29,533 nucleotides of DNA, taken from NCBI GenBank assembly GCA_025997935.1, contig BNVG01000011.1, positions 1 to 29,533 of the forward strand. Direction: 5' to 3'. The notes under the pieces were generated by a model. That model was not told the DNA's origin. It did no database searches and saw only the letters and a list, made by a program, of their open reading frames with translations. This stretch comes from Synergistales bacterium. Its GTDB lineage: Bacteria > Synergistota > Synergistia > Synergistales > Aminobacteriaceae. Below are positions 8,240 through 16,381 of the stretch, in pieces (within the stretch, counting starts at the first letter, position 1; every line of letters starts with the position of its first letter). A program made the position numbers and the translations under genes.

Positions 8240-10039
8240 ATGAGCCTGCGTTATAAACTGACGCTTGCAATCGCCGGAATCCTGATAGCCGTAATGGCGT
8301 TCGCCGTTTCATTTCAAATATACGCCATCAATGCAAGCTACAGTAAAAATTTACAATACGCCAGACAGTCTCTGCTCGAAGCGCAGAAATCCAATATGAA
8401 GAACATCACAGTGGCTATTGCGTCTATTTTTAATTATTTCGACGCTCAGGTGACGGAGGGCAAGCTCACATTGGAGGACGCGCAGGCGCTGGCGAGAGAG
8501 CAGATCAGGGCTGTCAGGTATGACACGGACAACAAGGCCCTGAAAGGCGGCAACTATTTTTGGATAGACGACACGCAGGGCAATAACATATTGCATCCGA
8601 TAACCCCGCAGATAGAGGGCAAAAATCGCATAAAAGCTATCGACGCCAATAAAATGGAGATGATAAGGGCGATAATCGAATCCGGTATGCGCGGCGGTGA
8701 CTTCACGGAGTTTTTCTATGAAAAACCAAACGAGCCGGAGGGAAAGCAAAAAATGGGCTATTCTATAGAATATAAGCCCTGGAAATGGGTGATAGGAACC
8801 GGTTTTTGGACTGAGGACTGGGACGCCGAAATTGACAAGAATATAAAGAGTTGGCATATTGAGTCAACGGCTTTTATCGGAAAGCTGATATTTTATACAG
8901 TCGTCGGGTTTTCGGGCCTGCTCATTGTCGCGCTGATAGTGATGTTTGTTTACACCAAGAGGTTTGTGAAGCCTATTGTGGAGTTGAGTAAGGTTTCAGC
9001 CGAAATGGCGGGAGGCAATATGAACGTCGAGATAGACGACGACGGCAGAGGCGACGAAATAGGCGCGCTCAAAAAATCCATAAAAGACATGGCAACTAAT
9101 CTGTCCGCCCTGTTGAACCAGGTCAACCATTCTTCCGAGGACTTGTTCGGCGCGAGCGAGACCCTATCCAAGACTCTCGAGCAATCGGCCAAAGCCACGG
9201 AGAACGTCGTCTCCACAGCCCAAAAGATTGCGGACGATACGCATACTCAGATGAACGCCGTCAAAAATATGACCGCCGCTATCGGAGAAATAACTGGCGG
9301 AATCGAAAACGTGGCTTCCATCAGCGCGGACGTATCCGAAAAAACCACGCAGACCTCCTCCATTGCCGAAAGGGGAAGCAAATCGCTCAAAGAGGCTATA
9401 GAGCAGATGGGCAATATCTCAAACACCACGAAACAAACTGCCGAAGCCATCAGGGAGTTAGGTGAAAAATCACAAAAGATCAACGAGATCGTTGATCTTA
9501 TAAGCGCCATCTCCGGGCAGACCAATCTTCTGGCGCTCAATGCCGCTATAGAGGCCGCCCGCGCCGGCGACCAGGGGCGCGGATTTGCCGTGGTAGCCGA
9601 GGAAGTGAGACATCTCGCTGAGCAATCCCGACAGGCGACCGATAAGATAGCCGTTGAAATTAACGAAATTCAAAGCAGCACGGAAAATGCCGTGGAGCTG
9701 ATGAACCTCGGCGTTGATGAATCCGGCAAGGGCGTCGAGGTCATCACCAAGAACGGCGAGATGTTCGAGAAGATAATAATCAACATAAATGAGTTAAATC
9801 GGGAAATACTGCAAATTTCTACAGTGACTAAGGAGTTGTCTGATTCAAGTCAGGTGGTCAACACGTCCGCATCCGAGCTCGGGGAAATTTGCTCCAAGAC
9901 ATCGGACGCCGCGAAAAATATCGTCGCGGCGGCTAAGGAACAATCGTCAGACATCAACGAAATCGCCGACGCCGGCAAGAGTTTGTACAACATAGCCGGC
10001 AATATGCAGGGTCAGGTGTCAAAGTTCACGGTAAGTTAA
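8240..10039 (+). CDS. Methyl-accepting chemotaxis protein with single Cache sensor domain
   Basis: The 599-residue chemoreceptor spans the inner membrane and controls CheA through a cytoplasmic hairpin. It has a first membrane helix (about 7-29), a periplasmic single-Cache domain (about 35-205) with [18 protein letters not shown] and [17 protein letters not shown], a second membrane helix (about 213-236), a HAMP linker (about 237-290) and a signalling domain. The conserved hairpin tip lies at about 415-463 and includes [20 protein letters not shown] and [16 protein letters not shown]. Domains of this Cache type often bind small organic acids, but the ligand cannot be told here. No CheR-binding pentapeptide ends the protein. 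No other che genes are nearby. Confidence 0.95.
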   Translation: MSLRYKLTLAIAGILIAVMAFAVSFQIYAINASYSKNLQYARQSLLEAQKSNMKNITVAIASIFNYFDAQVTEGKLTLEDAQALAREQIRAVRYDTDNKALKGGNYFWIDDTQGNNILHPITPQIEGKNRIKAIDANKMEMIRAIIESGMRGGDFTEFFYEKPNEPEGKQKMGYSIEYKPWKWVIGTGFWTEDWDAEIDKNIKSWHIESTAFIGKLIFYTVVGFSGLLIVALIVMFVYTKRFVKPIVELSKVSAEMAGGNMNVEIDDDGRGDEIGALKKSIKDMATNLSALLNQVNHSSEDLFGASETLSKTLEQSAKATENVVSTAQKIADDTHTQMNAVKNMTAAIGEITGGIENVASISADVSEKTTQTSSIAERGSKSLKEAIEQMGNISNTTKQTAEAIRELGEKSQKINEIVDLISAISGQTNLLALNAAIEAARAGDQGRGFAVVAEEVRHLAEQSRQATDKIAVEINEIQSSTENAVELMNLGVDESGKGVEVITKNGEMFEKIIININELNREILQISTVTKELSDSSQVVNTSASELGEICSKTSDAAKNIVAAAKEQSSDINEIADAGKSLYNIAGNMQGQVSKFTVS

Positions 10040-10055
10040 AAAACGCGCCGGACAA

Positions 10056-10093
10056 AAAGCCCCGGTCTCGGGTTTTCGCGAGACCGGGGCTTT
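10056..10093. terminator. Bidirectional intrinsic terminator
   Basis: A perfect 15-bp stem (10056-10070 with 10079-10093) closes an 8-base loop. The arms start with AAA and end with TTT, so it works on both strands. It lies between the converging chemoreceptor gene and tmcAL. Confidence 0.92.
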
Positions 10094-10102
10094 GTATTTT
10101 AG

Positions 10103-11293
10103 TCACACAACCTGAACTACATGGTTTTCCGTCTCGGCTTTTAGGTTTGGGGAGAGCGTCAGGCATTCCCATATTTGCGCGGCGCGAAACTCCGTGTCGG
10201 CCAAGAGTCTGCCGTCACCGGCTCTTGCGGCGGCAAGGCGCGTTATTATTGGGACGGAAGCGCCGCCGCCATACTCGTGCAAAACGAGCCGTCCGCGCTT
10301 GGTATAACCCAAAACCCTGACGTAAGGCGGGCTGTTTTGCGTAACAGCTTGGGCGGCGTCTCGCTCAAGGCGAACTAAAATCCGCGCCGCCTGTCTTTGT
10401 AATCTGCCCCTTGTGTAGCGCGCGCATACGCATCTCCCCATGAGATCGTCAAAGTTTTTGGCGCGCGCGACGTTTTTCAGAAAAAGATTCTCCATCCCCT
10501 CATTCATGCCCATTATATTTTTCAATTCCTCCGGTTTTGAGCGAAGCAATATGCCGCGTAGCAATGCCCAGAGCGCGTCTTTATCGGCGACGCGCCCGGC
10601 TGACCCGGCCTCTTTTAACGCCGCAAAAGACGACGGCGGCATGGCCGCTTCAACCCAGGCGTCGCGTTTCCCGAAACCTTCTCTGATGGACGCCGCGTTT
10701 GCGCTTGTCGCGTCGCGTTTCACGGGAATGGGGATAAGCCCGTATCCCATTTTTTTGATTCTGAGCATATACGAAAGCGCCAGAGAATTGTTTGGCGACG
10801 AAAAAAACTCCAAAACGCGACTCTTCTCGCTCTCCTGAAACTCCATACCCAAAGCCTCCGCGACGGACGCCTGATACGAACGACCCCTGGCCAAGTTTAT
10901 TTTTAAGTTTTCTTTGAAAGATCTCGGTTCGGTGAGTAATATTTCAATGATATTTTTGATGTTGGGCGGGCAATCGCTTTCCATGCCAAATGAAATGTGC
11001 GTTACAAACCGTGTGGCGGCCAGAATATCCACCGCGCCGCCGGCGAACTCCGCGCCGCCGTTAGCCGCGTACACAAACGGTAGCTCCAAAACCAAATCAG
11101 CTCCGTTCAGTAGAGCCACGCGGGCGCGCGTCCATTTGTCCAAAATCGCCGGAAGTCCTCTTTGCGTAAAAGCGGACGACAGGACGACGGCGACCGGCGC
11201 GTCCTCTCCCAGCAAAGCGCGGGCGCGCGCCATATGAAACGCGTGTCCGTTGTGAAACGGGTTGTATTCGGCGACTATTCCGATGATGTTCAT
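10103..11293 (-). CDS. tmcAL: tRNA(Met) cytidine acetate ligase
   Basis: The 396-residue enzyme belongs to the TmcAL (formerly DUF795/YlbM) nucleotidyltransferase-like family, which uses acetate and ATP to make N4-acetylcytidine at the wobble base of elongator tRNA-Met. The N terminus has the nucleotide-binding HxGH motif in AEYNPFHNGHAFH (residues 8-20). Other family segments are VLSSAFTQRGLPAILDKWTRA and GADLVLELPFVYAANGGAEF. Length is normal. The ATG is the one in front of MNIIGIVAEYNP, with only a weak ribosome site. It is convergent with the chemoreceptor gene and divergent from the UPF0316 gene. Confidence 0.93.
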   Translation of the reverse strand: MNIIGIVAEYNPFHNGHAFHMARARALLGEDAPVAVVLSSAFTQRGLPAILDKWTRARVALLNGADLVLELPFVYAANGGAEFAGGAVDILAATRFVTHISFGMESDCPPNIKNIIEILLTEPRSFKENLKINLARGRSYQASVAEALGMEFQESEKSRVLEFFSSPNNSLALSYMLRIKKMGYGLIPIPVKRDATSANAASIREGFGKRDAWVEAAMPPSSFAALKEAGSAGRVADKDALWALLRGILLRSKPEELKNIMGMNEGMENLFLKNVARAKNFDDLMGRCVCARYTRGRLQRQAARILVRLERDAAQAVTQNSPPYVRVLGYTKRGRLVLHEYGGGASVPIITRLAAARAGDGRLLADTEFRAAQIWECLTLSPNLKAETENHVVQVV

Positions 11294-11440
11294 ATATAAA
11301 TGTTACCATACGGCGCATTTTTTATGTCATGCGAAAAGAGACGCCGGAGGAAAAGTGAAAAATCGTCAAGTCGGCTTTTTTGTGTTAACATACTATAAAG
11401 AGAGCGTTGTGCGTCAATCTCGAGAGAGGTAGAGAGCAGG

Positions 11441-11968
11441 ATGGATATGGCAGGAAACGTCTTGGGTCTTCTGATGATCTTTTTTGCTCGGATTGTCGAC
11501 GTAAGCTGCGGTATTGTGCGTATTCTTTTTCTCGTCAAGGGGCAGCGTTTCTACGCGGCCTGCCTCGGATTCTTCGAAGTGATGATTTACATGCTGGTTC
11601 TCGGGCACCTTCTGGGCGGAGGCAAGGCGCTTTCTTTCGTGCAGATCGTGTTTTATTGCGGGGGATTCGCGACCGGTAATTACTTGGGAGCTTGGATAGA
11701 AGAGCGACTCCTGAACACCTTTGTTTTGGTGGAGATTATTCTGGACGATAACGAATCCGCGCGCGCGTCTATCGACCGGATGCGCGGCATGGGGCTGGGC
11801 GCGACGGTCATCAACGGAGAGGGGCGGAATGGCCCTAAGTTGGTGGTGGAGATTTTTTGCCACCGACACGACGTGAAAACGGTACAAAAATTATACGAGC
11901 ATGAGGGATTCGTCACGATATCCGACGTTAAACGCTGTACCGGAGGATGGTTCCCCAGGAGGCTCTGA
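11441..11968 (+). CDS. UPF0316 (DUF2179) membrane protein
   Basis: The 175-residue protein has three hydrophobic segments in its first 90 residues (LGLLMIFFARIVDVSCGIVR and the two that follow, with GNYLGAWIEERL as a family landmark), then a soluble C-terminal DUF2179 domain from about 95. The DUF2179 fold contains GATVINGEG and EIFCHRHDVKTVQKLY. Proteins of this family are inner-membrane proteins of unknown function, and DUF2179 resembles a small ligand-binding fold. The ATG follows a gagagaggtagag ribosome site. It is flanked by tmcAL (divergent) and the TetR gene (convergent), so it is probably a single-gene unit. Confidence 0.88.
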   Translation: MDMAGNVLGLLMIFFARIVDVSCGIVRILFLVKGQRFYAACLGFFEVMIYMLVLGHLLGGGKALSFVQIVFYCGGFATGNYLGAWIEERLLNTFVLVEIILDDNESARASIDRMRGMGLGATVINGEGRNGPKLVVEIFCHRHDVKTVQKLYEHEGFVTISDVKRCTGGWFPRRL

Positions 11969-12029
11969 GTTCCCGAGGAGTCGAGCGGAGAATGAAATTT
12001 GAAACTGTCGGGCATTTGATTAAACTTCG

Positions 12030-12635
12030 TCATGGTTTCTCTGAGAGCCCGCGCCTGACAAAACTCAATATCTGTTCTAACTCCTCGTCGTCCGGCTCTT
12101 TTCCGTCGAACACGAAGTTTTTCAGGGCTACAAAATTATAAATTCCCATCAGGCAATAGGAGAGACAGGTGGGGTTGAAAGAGCATATTTCGCCGCGTTT
12201 TTGCGCTTCTTGAATCTCGTTTATATATCCGCTGGAAAACCTCTCATAATATTTTTTGAAACTTTCCGGGTCAACGAACTGCGACTGCCAGACTATGGCG
12301 AACAGCCCTATATGCTCAGAAACAAAGCGAAAGAACTTACGCATACCGAGAGCTTCCAATTCAATCATAGAGTTGGAGTGAAGTTCCTCTTTCGCCGCGT
12401 GGATTTCTTTGCGTAGCTCGTGTCCAAGCTCGTCCATCAGATAGCGGAAGCTACTGATCTTATCCGGGAAATATATATAAAAAGTCCCGGAAGATATTCC
12501 GGCGCGACGCGTTATGTCGGCCACTTCCGTAGCGTAATATCCCTTTTCGGCGAACAATTGCTCAGCCGCTTCGCATATCTTGCGGAGCGTTTCTTCTCCA
12601 CGTTTGGTTTTAGGCTGTTGTTTAATATATTCCAC
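12030..12635 (-). CDS. TetR/AcrR-family transcriptional regulator
   Basis: The roughly 201-residue regulator has an N-terminal helix-turn-helix (about 15-60) with KICEAAEQLFAEKGYYATEV, then ITRRAGISSGTFYIYFPDK, which is the classical TetR recognition-helix pattern. The remaining helical domain would bind a small-molecule inducer. I place the start at a GTG preceded by an agaaggtg ribosome site; longer starts (an ATG eight codons upstream or a TTG before that) have no such site. It is transcribed away from the symporter, acyl-CoA ligase and ketosynthase operon, which is the usual arrangement for a local repressor. Fatty-acid or carboxylate-derived ligands are plausible, by inference. Confidence 0.93.
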   Translation of the reverse strand: MEYIKQQPKTKRGEETLRKICEAAEQLFAEKGYYATEVADITRRAGISSGTFYIYFPDKISSFRYLMDELGHELRKEIHAAKEELHSNSMIELEALGMRKFFRFVSEHIGLFAIVWQSQFVDPESFKKYYERFSSGYINEIQEAQKRGEICSFNPTCLSYCLMGIYNFVALKNFVFDGKEPDDEELEQILSFVRRGLSEKP

Positions 12636-12678
12636 TATAGCGCACCTTCTTGAAAGCATTAATTGATTTTTACCCAAA

Positions 12679-12744
12679 AAAATTCACAAGTTCATTATAC
12701 ATGCGTTCTTATTCTATCGTTTACATATGCTGTTTGTGAATTTT
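12679..12744. repeat. Spaced inverted repeat upstream of the TetR gene
   Basis: AAAATTCACAA at 12679-12689 is the exact reverse complement of TTGTGAATTTT at 12734-12744, with 44 bases between. It lies in the divergent control region between the TetR gene and the symporter operon. It could be a pair of regulator half-sites or a looped operator. The pairing is exact, but its role is inferred. Confidence 0.45.
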
Positions 12745-12763
12745 GAAAGCCTTTCCTTGCCTA

Positions 12764-12792
12764 TTGACAAGTCCGATTCTCAGTGCTAATCT
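12764..12792 (+). promoter_or_regulatory. Promoter candidate for the symporter operon
   Basis: TTGACA (12764-12769) lies 17 bases ahead of TAATCT (12787-12792). The -35 is a consensus match and the -10 is weak, which fits a regulated promoter. It lies directly upstream of the palindromic operator candidate. Confidence 0.5.
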
Positions 12793-12802
12793 CCTAAAAT
12801 AT

Positions 12803-12828
12803 GAAACATGAATCAATATTCATATTTC
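12803..12828. promoter_or_regulatory. Palindromic operator candidate
   Basis: GAAACATGAAT (12803-12813) and ATTCATATTTC (12818-12828) form an inverted repeat with one mismatch in 11 and a 4-base centre (CAAT). It sits just after the promoter candidate and about 30 bases before the first gene, where a bound repressor would block transcription. The adjacent TetR protein is the obvious candidate ligand. An upstream ATG inside this palindrome would give a longer product, but it has no ribosome site. Confidence 0.6.
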
Positions 12829-12857
12829 AGCTCCACAAAACGAATGGGGGAATGGTT

Positions 12858-13295
12858 ATGAATTTAGCGAAGTTGAAAACTGTAATCGTCGTCTTCATTG
12901 CCGCTCTGTGGCTCGCCTGTATGTATCTGGGTTGGCAGAACGATTTTGTTCTCGCCATGTGCCTCGGCGTCGTCCTGATGTTTTTGCATATGATTCTGGG
13001 GGCGGCGAAGAACGGGGTAATTTCTAAGAAGCTCCTTGTCTACCCCTTCGGCCTGTGGGCGCTTCTTTGGATTGTGAGTTTCATCTGCTCCAAATATTAT
13101 TCGGATCTTTTCGCCGGCGTCATGCCGAGCTTCACGATTTTGGGGTTTCACCCCTCCTTCGCCTTCACTATATGGTTTTACTGGATAGGCGGTATGCTCA
13201 CCCTGTCGCTCGGCTTCCACCTTTACAAAGACGAATGGCTTTCGGAAAAGGACTGGAAAGATTTTGTAAGTCAAGTTCAAAAGGAGGCTAAATAA
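12858..13295 (+). CDS. Small four-helix membrane protein paired with the symporter
   Basis: The roughly 145-residue hydrophobic protein has four predicted membrane helices, about residues 8-25, 30-50, 60-78 and 105-125. The third region reads LVYPFGLWALLWIVSF and the last FTIWFYWIGGMLTLSLGF. The start is placed at the ATG after a ggggg ribosome site. It ends 1 base before the SSS symporter start, so the two are translated together. Several SSS-family transporters have such a small partner gene (the YhdT/PanF arrangement), and I infer a similar accessory-subunit role. No close family name can be given from the sequence alone. Confidence 0.8.
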   Translation: MNLAKLKTVIVVFIAALWLACMYLGWQNDFVLAMCLGVVLMFLHMILGAAKNGVISKKLLVYPFGLWALLWIVSFICSKYYSDLFAGVMPSFTILGFHPSFAFTIWFYWIGGMLTLSLGFHLYKDEWLSEKDWKDFVSQVQKEAK

Positions 13296-13296
13296 C

Positions 13297-14793
13297 ATGT
13301 CCGCCAGCACGGTTAGCGTCATTGTCTTTTTCTCCGCCCTGATGATCGTGGTTTCCTTCGTTATCGGCGTTTGGTCGAGCCGGAAGGCCACGACAGCGCA
13401 GGCGTACTTTGGCGGAACGGCCATGTTCGGCCCTGTGGCGGTCGGCTTGTCCAGTATGGCCGGCATAGCCAGCGCGTTCGCGCTTGTGGGCGTGCCCGGT
13501 ATCATCTACGCTACGGGCAACCCCATGACATTTTGGATGCTCTCAGGCGCGGCGTTCGCCATGTCTTACATCATTTTGGGCAAAAAAGTGCGCGCTATGG
13601 CCGAGATTGCCCCTATTTCCAGCCTCGGCGATATTTGCGACGCCCGCTTCAACAACAACCGAGTTATCAAGGCTTTGATGTCCGTCATCATCTGTCTCGG
13701 CTGCGTGGGATACTTGGCGGCGCAGATTGCCGCCGGTTCGGCTTTGATCGCTCATCTGCTCGGATGGGAACCCATCGTGGCGGGGCTTGTGGTTTTCGGG
13801 CTTCTTACTGTCTACACAGCGGTTTCGGGCGAAGTGGGCGGTTTGCTGACTCAGGCGTTTCAGGGACTTGTCATGGTGGTGGCCGGCGTCTTTATGATCT
13901 ACTCGTTCTTTAAGGTCACCGGCGGCTTCGGCAACGTCATGCAGGCGGTAGGCTCTATCCCTGAGATAACGGGCGCAAACGGCGTGACCAAAAAATTAGG
14001 GCCCGATCTGCTGAACGCCTGGGGGATATTCCCGGGAAAGATAAGCCTGACGTGGATGCTGATACCGATTCTCGGCTGTCTCGGCCAGCCCCAGGTTCTG
14101 GTCCGCATGTACGCGCTGAAAGACCCCCGCGACCTGCCCAAGACCGGCCTCGTGACGGCTATTACGCACACAATCGTCGGCTTTCTCGCCGTGGTGGTGG
14201 CCTACGGTGCGCTCTACCTCGTCGCGACGGGCAAAATACCGCCGCTCGAAAAAGCTGATATGGCTCTTTACGCCTTCGCCGACTACGTGGGCATAGAGGC
14301 TCAGCTTCTCGTTTACGCGGCCGTTTTGGCGGCGGCGATGTCCTCCGCGAGCCTCTTCCTGACCTCCTCGTCCACGCTGCTCTCCAAAGACCTTCCAAGC
14401 GCCTTGGGTTTCAAGATCCCAAAGGAAAAACAGGTCTCCGTATCGCGGATGTTCATGTTCATTCTCGGCGGCGCGTCCATAATCATCTCCATATACAGCA
14501 CGCAGATGGTCGCCCTTCTCGGAACCTTCGGTTGGGGCACCCTCGTCTCCGCCACCTTCCCGGTCTTTGTTATTGGCCTGCTGTGGGAACGCGCCAACGA
14601 AGCGGGCGTCATGTGCGGTATAGCGGCCTCTTTTGTGCTGAACATCCTCTCGCTTACAAGTTTTGTGTGGCCTGGCGGCCTGCCCGCCTACTTCAACGTC
14701 TCCGCTATTTCAATCGCCATAACGGTTGTGGTTTCGCTGATAACGCCGAAGCAACAGCTCAGCGCGAACCTCAAGAGAGTCATAGACCTGTAG
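13297..14793 (+). CDS. Sodium:solute symporter (SSS family)
   Basis: The 498-residue inner-membrane protein has about thirteen hydrophobic segments and the layout of the SSS family. Landmarks are ARFNNNRVIKALMSVIICLG, the helix-5 region YTAVSGEVGGLLTQAFQGLV, and AAVLAAAMSSASLFLTSSSTLLSKDL, which carries the serine-rich Na+-site segment. SSS transporters couple Na+ entry to uptake of carboxylates, amino acids, sugars or vitamins. The neighbouring acyl-CoA ligase argues for a carboxylate such as a short or branched organic acid, which is inference. The ATG follows an AGGAGG ribosome site, and the gene sits directly behind its small partner. Confidence 0.93.
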   Translation: MSASTVSVIVFFSALMIVVSFVIGVWSSRKATTAQAYFGGTAMFGPVAVGLSSMAGIASAFALVGVPGIIYATGNPMTFWMLSGAAFAMSYIILGKKVRAMAEIAPISSLGDICDARFNNNRVIKALMSVIICLGCVGYLAAQIAAGSALIAHLLGWEPIVAGLVVFGLLTVYTAVSGEVGGLLTQAFQGLVMVVAGVFMIYSFFKVTGGFGNVMQAVGSIPEITGANGVTKKLGPDLLNAWGIFPGKISLTWMLIPILGCLGQPQVLVRMYALKDPRDLPKTGLVTAITHTIVGFLAVVVAYGALYLVATGKIPPLEKADMALYAFADYVGIEAQLLVYAAVLAAAMSSASLFLTSSSTLLSKDLPSALGFKIPKEKQVSVSRMFMFILGGASIIISIYSTQMVALLGTFGWGTLVSATFPVFVIGLLWERANEAGVMCGIAASFVLNILSLTSFVWPGGLPAYFNVSAISIAITVVVSLITPKQQLSANLKRVIDL

Positions 14794-14809
14794 TGAGGGA
14801 GGTATTAGC

Positions 14810-16372
14810 ATGGATCAGGGATGGATTGGAAACTACTCTTATTTCCGCGCCCGCATCGACGCGGACAGTCCCGCCGTTATTGATATAGATGACGGCTCAC
14901 GCTATACCTACGGAGACTTGGAGAACAGGGCCAACCGATTGGCAAATTTTTTGCGGGATAAATTCGGCGTAGCGAAAGGGGACAGAGTGGCTTTTCTCGC
15001 CCGTAACAGGGTAGAACTCATAGACGCGTATTACGCCACCGGAAAATTGGGCGCTGTGCTCGTACCCTACAACGCCCGCCTGTCAGTCAAGGAATTAGGG
15101 CAATTGGTGAGCAGTGAAACGCCGAAGGTTCTGTTTTTTGAGGGATTATACGAATCCGCCGCCGCATCCCTGAAAGAAGGCGGCCTCATAGAACAGCTCG
15201 TCGTACTGCGCGACGACAAGAAGCCCTCTTCGTATCCATGCTATGACGAGCTGCTGAACGCCGCCGCCGATTCGTTCGTCTCCTGCCCCTCACTTGATTT
15301 GGAGGACATCCATTTAATAATCCACACCGGCGGCACGACCGGCCTTCCCAAAGGCGGGCTTCTTTCTCATCGGTGTATGGTCTTCAACTCCTTCAACGAA
15401 ATTTGCACATGGGGCATGAACTACGCCGACAAAGCCCTCATAGTCCTGCCACTGTTTCACACCGGCGGCTGGAATCTGCTCACCTTGCCGATACTGCACG
15501 CGGGCGGATGTATCTACCTGAGCCGCCAGTATGACCCGCAGAAAACCATCGAGGTCATCGAGAAGGAAAAAATCACCTTCCTGTTCGGCGCGGCCACCAT
15601 ATTCCGCATGATGGTGGAGCGGCCGGAGTTCAGGGGGGCCGACTTAGGTAGCCTCAAATGGGCTATGGCAGGCGCGGCTCCGACGCCTATCAATATAATG
15701 CAGGCGTTCTGGGACAAGGGCGTCAAATGCGTCTTGGGTTATGGCATGACGGAGGCCGGCCCCAACAACATCTCCACGCCCGCCCAGTTCTGTGACCAGT
15801 CCGTTATAGAGGCGAAATACGCCTCGGTGGGCAAGCCGATGTACCTGACTATGGTGAAGCTCGCGGACGACGACGGCAAGGAGATAACCGCGCCGAACAA
15901 GCCCGGCGAGCTTCTCTGGAGCGGGCCGCAGATATTCTCCGGTTACTGGAATAACCCCGAGGAAACAGCCAAGACATTAGTGGACGGCTGGGTGCGGACG
16001 GGCGATATGGCCACAAGAGACGAAGACGGCTTCTACTACATCGTGGGCCGCAAGAAAAACATGTTCATAAGCGGCGGAGAGAACGTCTTCCCGCCGGAGA
16101 TAGAAAGCGCCCTGTACGACATTGAGGCGGTCAAAGAATGTTGCGTCTTCGGCGTGGGAGACGAGAAATGGGGCGAGGTCGGCAAGGCCATTATTTCGCT
16201 CAGACCCGACATGACCGGCACAAAGCAAGATATTCTCTCGGCCTTAGAGGGAAAATTAGCGCGATACAAAATACCCAAATACATCACTTTTATTGACGAC
16301 GTCCCAAAGAACAACGTAGGCAAAATTGTCGTCGCCAAGGTGATTGAGCTTTATGGCAAAGCGGAGGACTGA
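14810..16372 (+). CDS. Acyl-CoA synthetase-like AMP-forming ligase
   Basis: The 520-residue enzyme would activate a carboxylic acid with ATP and join it to CoA or another thiol. The phosphate-binding loop HTGGTTGLPKGG lies at 172-183. Adenylation motifs include GYGMTEAGP, GELLWSGPQIFSGYW, DGWVRTGDMATRDEDGFYYI and GRKKNMFISGGENVFP. The C-terminal catalytic lysine region is PKNNVGKIVVAKV. Length and motif order fit the ANL superfamily fatty-acid CoA ligases. Which acid it uses cannot be told. The start has a gagggaggt ribosome site 16 bases after the symporter stop, and the gene is in the same operon. Confidence 0.94.
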   Translation: MDQGWIGNYSYFRARIDADSPAVIDIDDGSRYTYGDLENRANRLANFLRDKFGVAKGDRVAFLARNRVELIDAYYATGKLGAVLVPYNARLSVKELGQLVSSETPKVLFFEGLYESAAASLKEGGLIEQLVVLRDDKKPSSYPCYDELLNAAADSFVSCPSLDLEDIHLIIHTGGTTGLPKGGLLSHRCMVFNSFNEICTWGMNYADKALIVLPLFHTGGWNLLTLPILHAGGCIYLSRQYDPQKTIEVIEKEKITFLFGAATIFRMMVERPEFRGADLGSLKWAMAGAAPTPINIMQAFWDKGVKCVLGYGMTEAGPNNISTPAQFCDQSVIEAKYASVGKPMYLTMVKLADDDGKEITAPNKPGELLWSGPQIFSGYWNNPEETAKTLVDGWVRTGDMATRDEDGFYYIVGRKKNMFISGGENVFPPEIESALYDIEAVKECCVFGVGDEKWGEVGKAIISLRPDMTGTKQDILSALEGKLARYKIPKYITFIDDVPKNNVGKIVVAKVIELYGKAED

Positions 16373-16381
16373 GGGAACGTA

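Noticed and set aside
12801..12857. Upstream ATG giving a 164-residue symporter partner
   Set aside because: It has no ribosome site, overlaps the operator palindrome and adds residues before the first membrane helix. The ATG at 12858 has a ggggg site.
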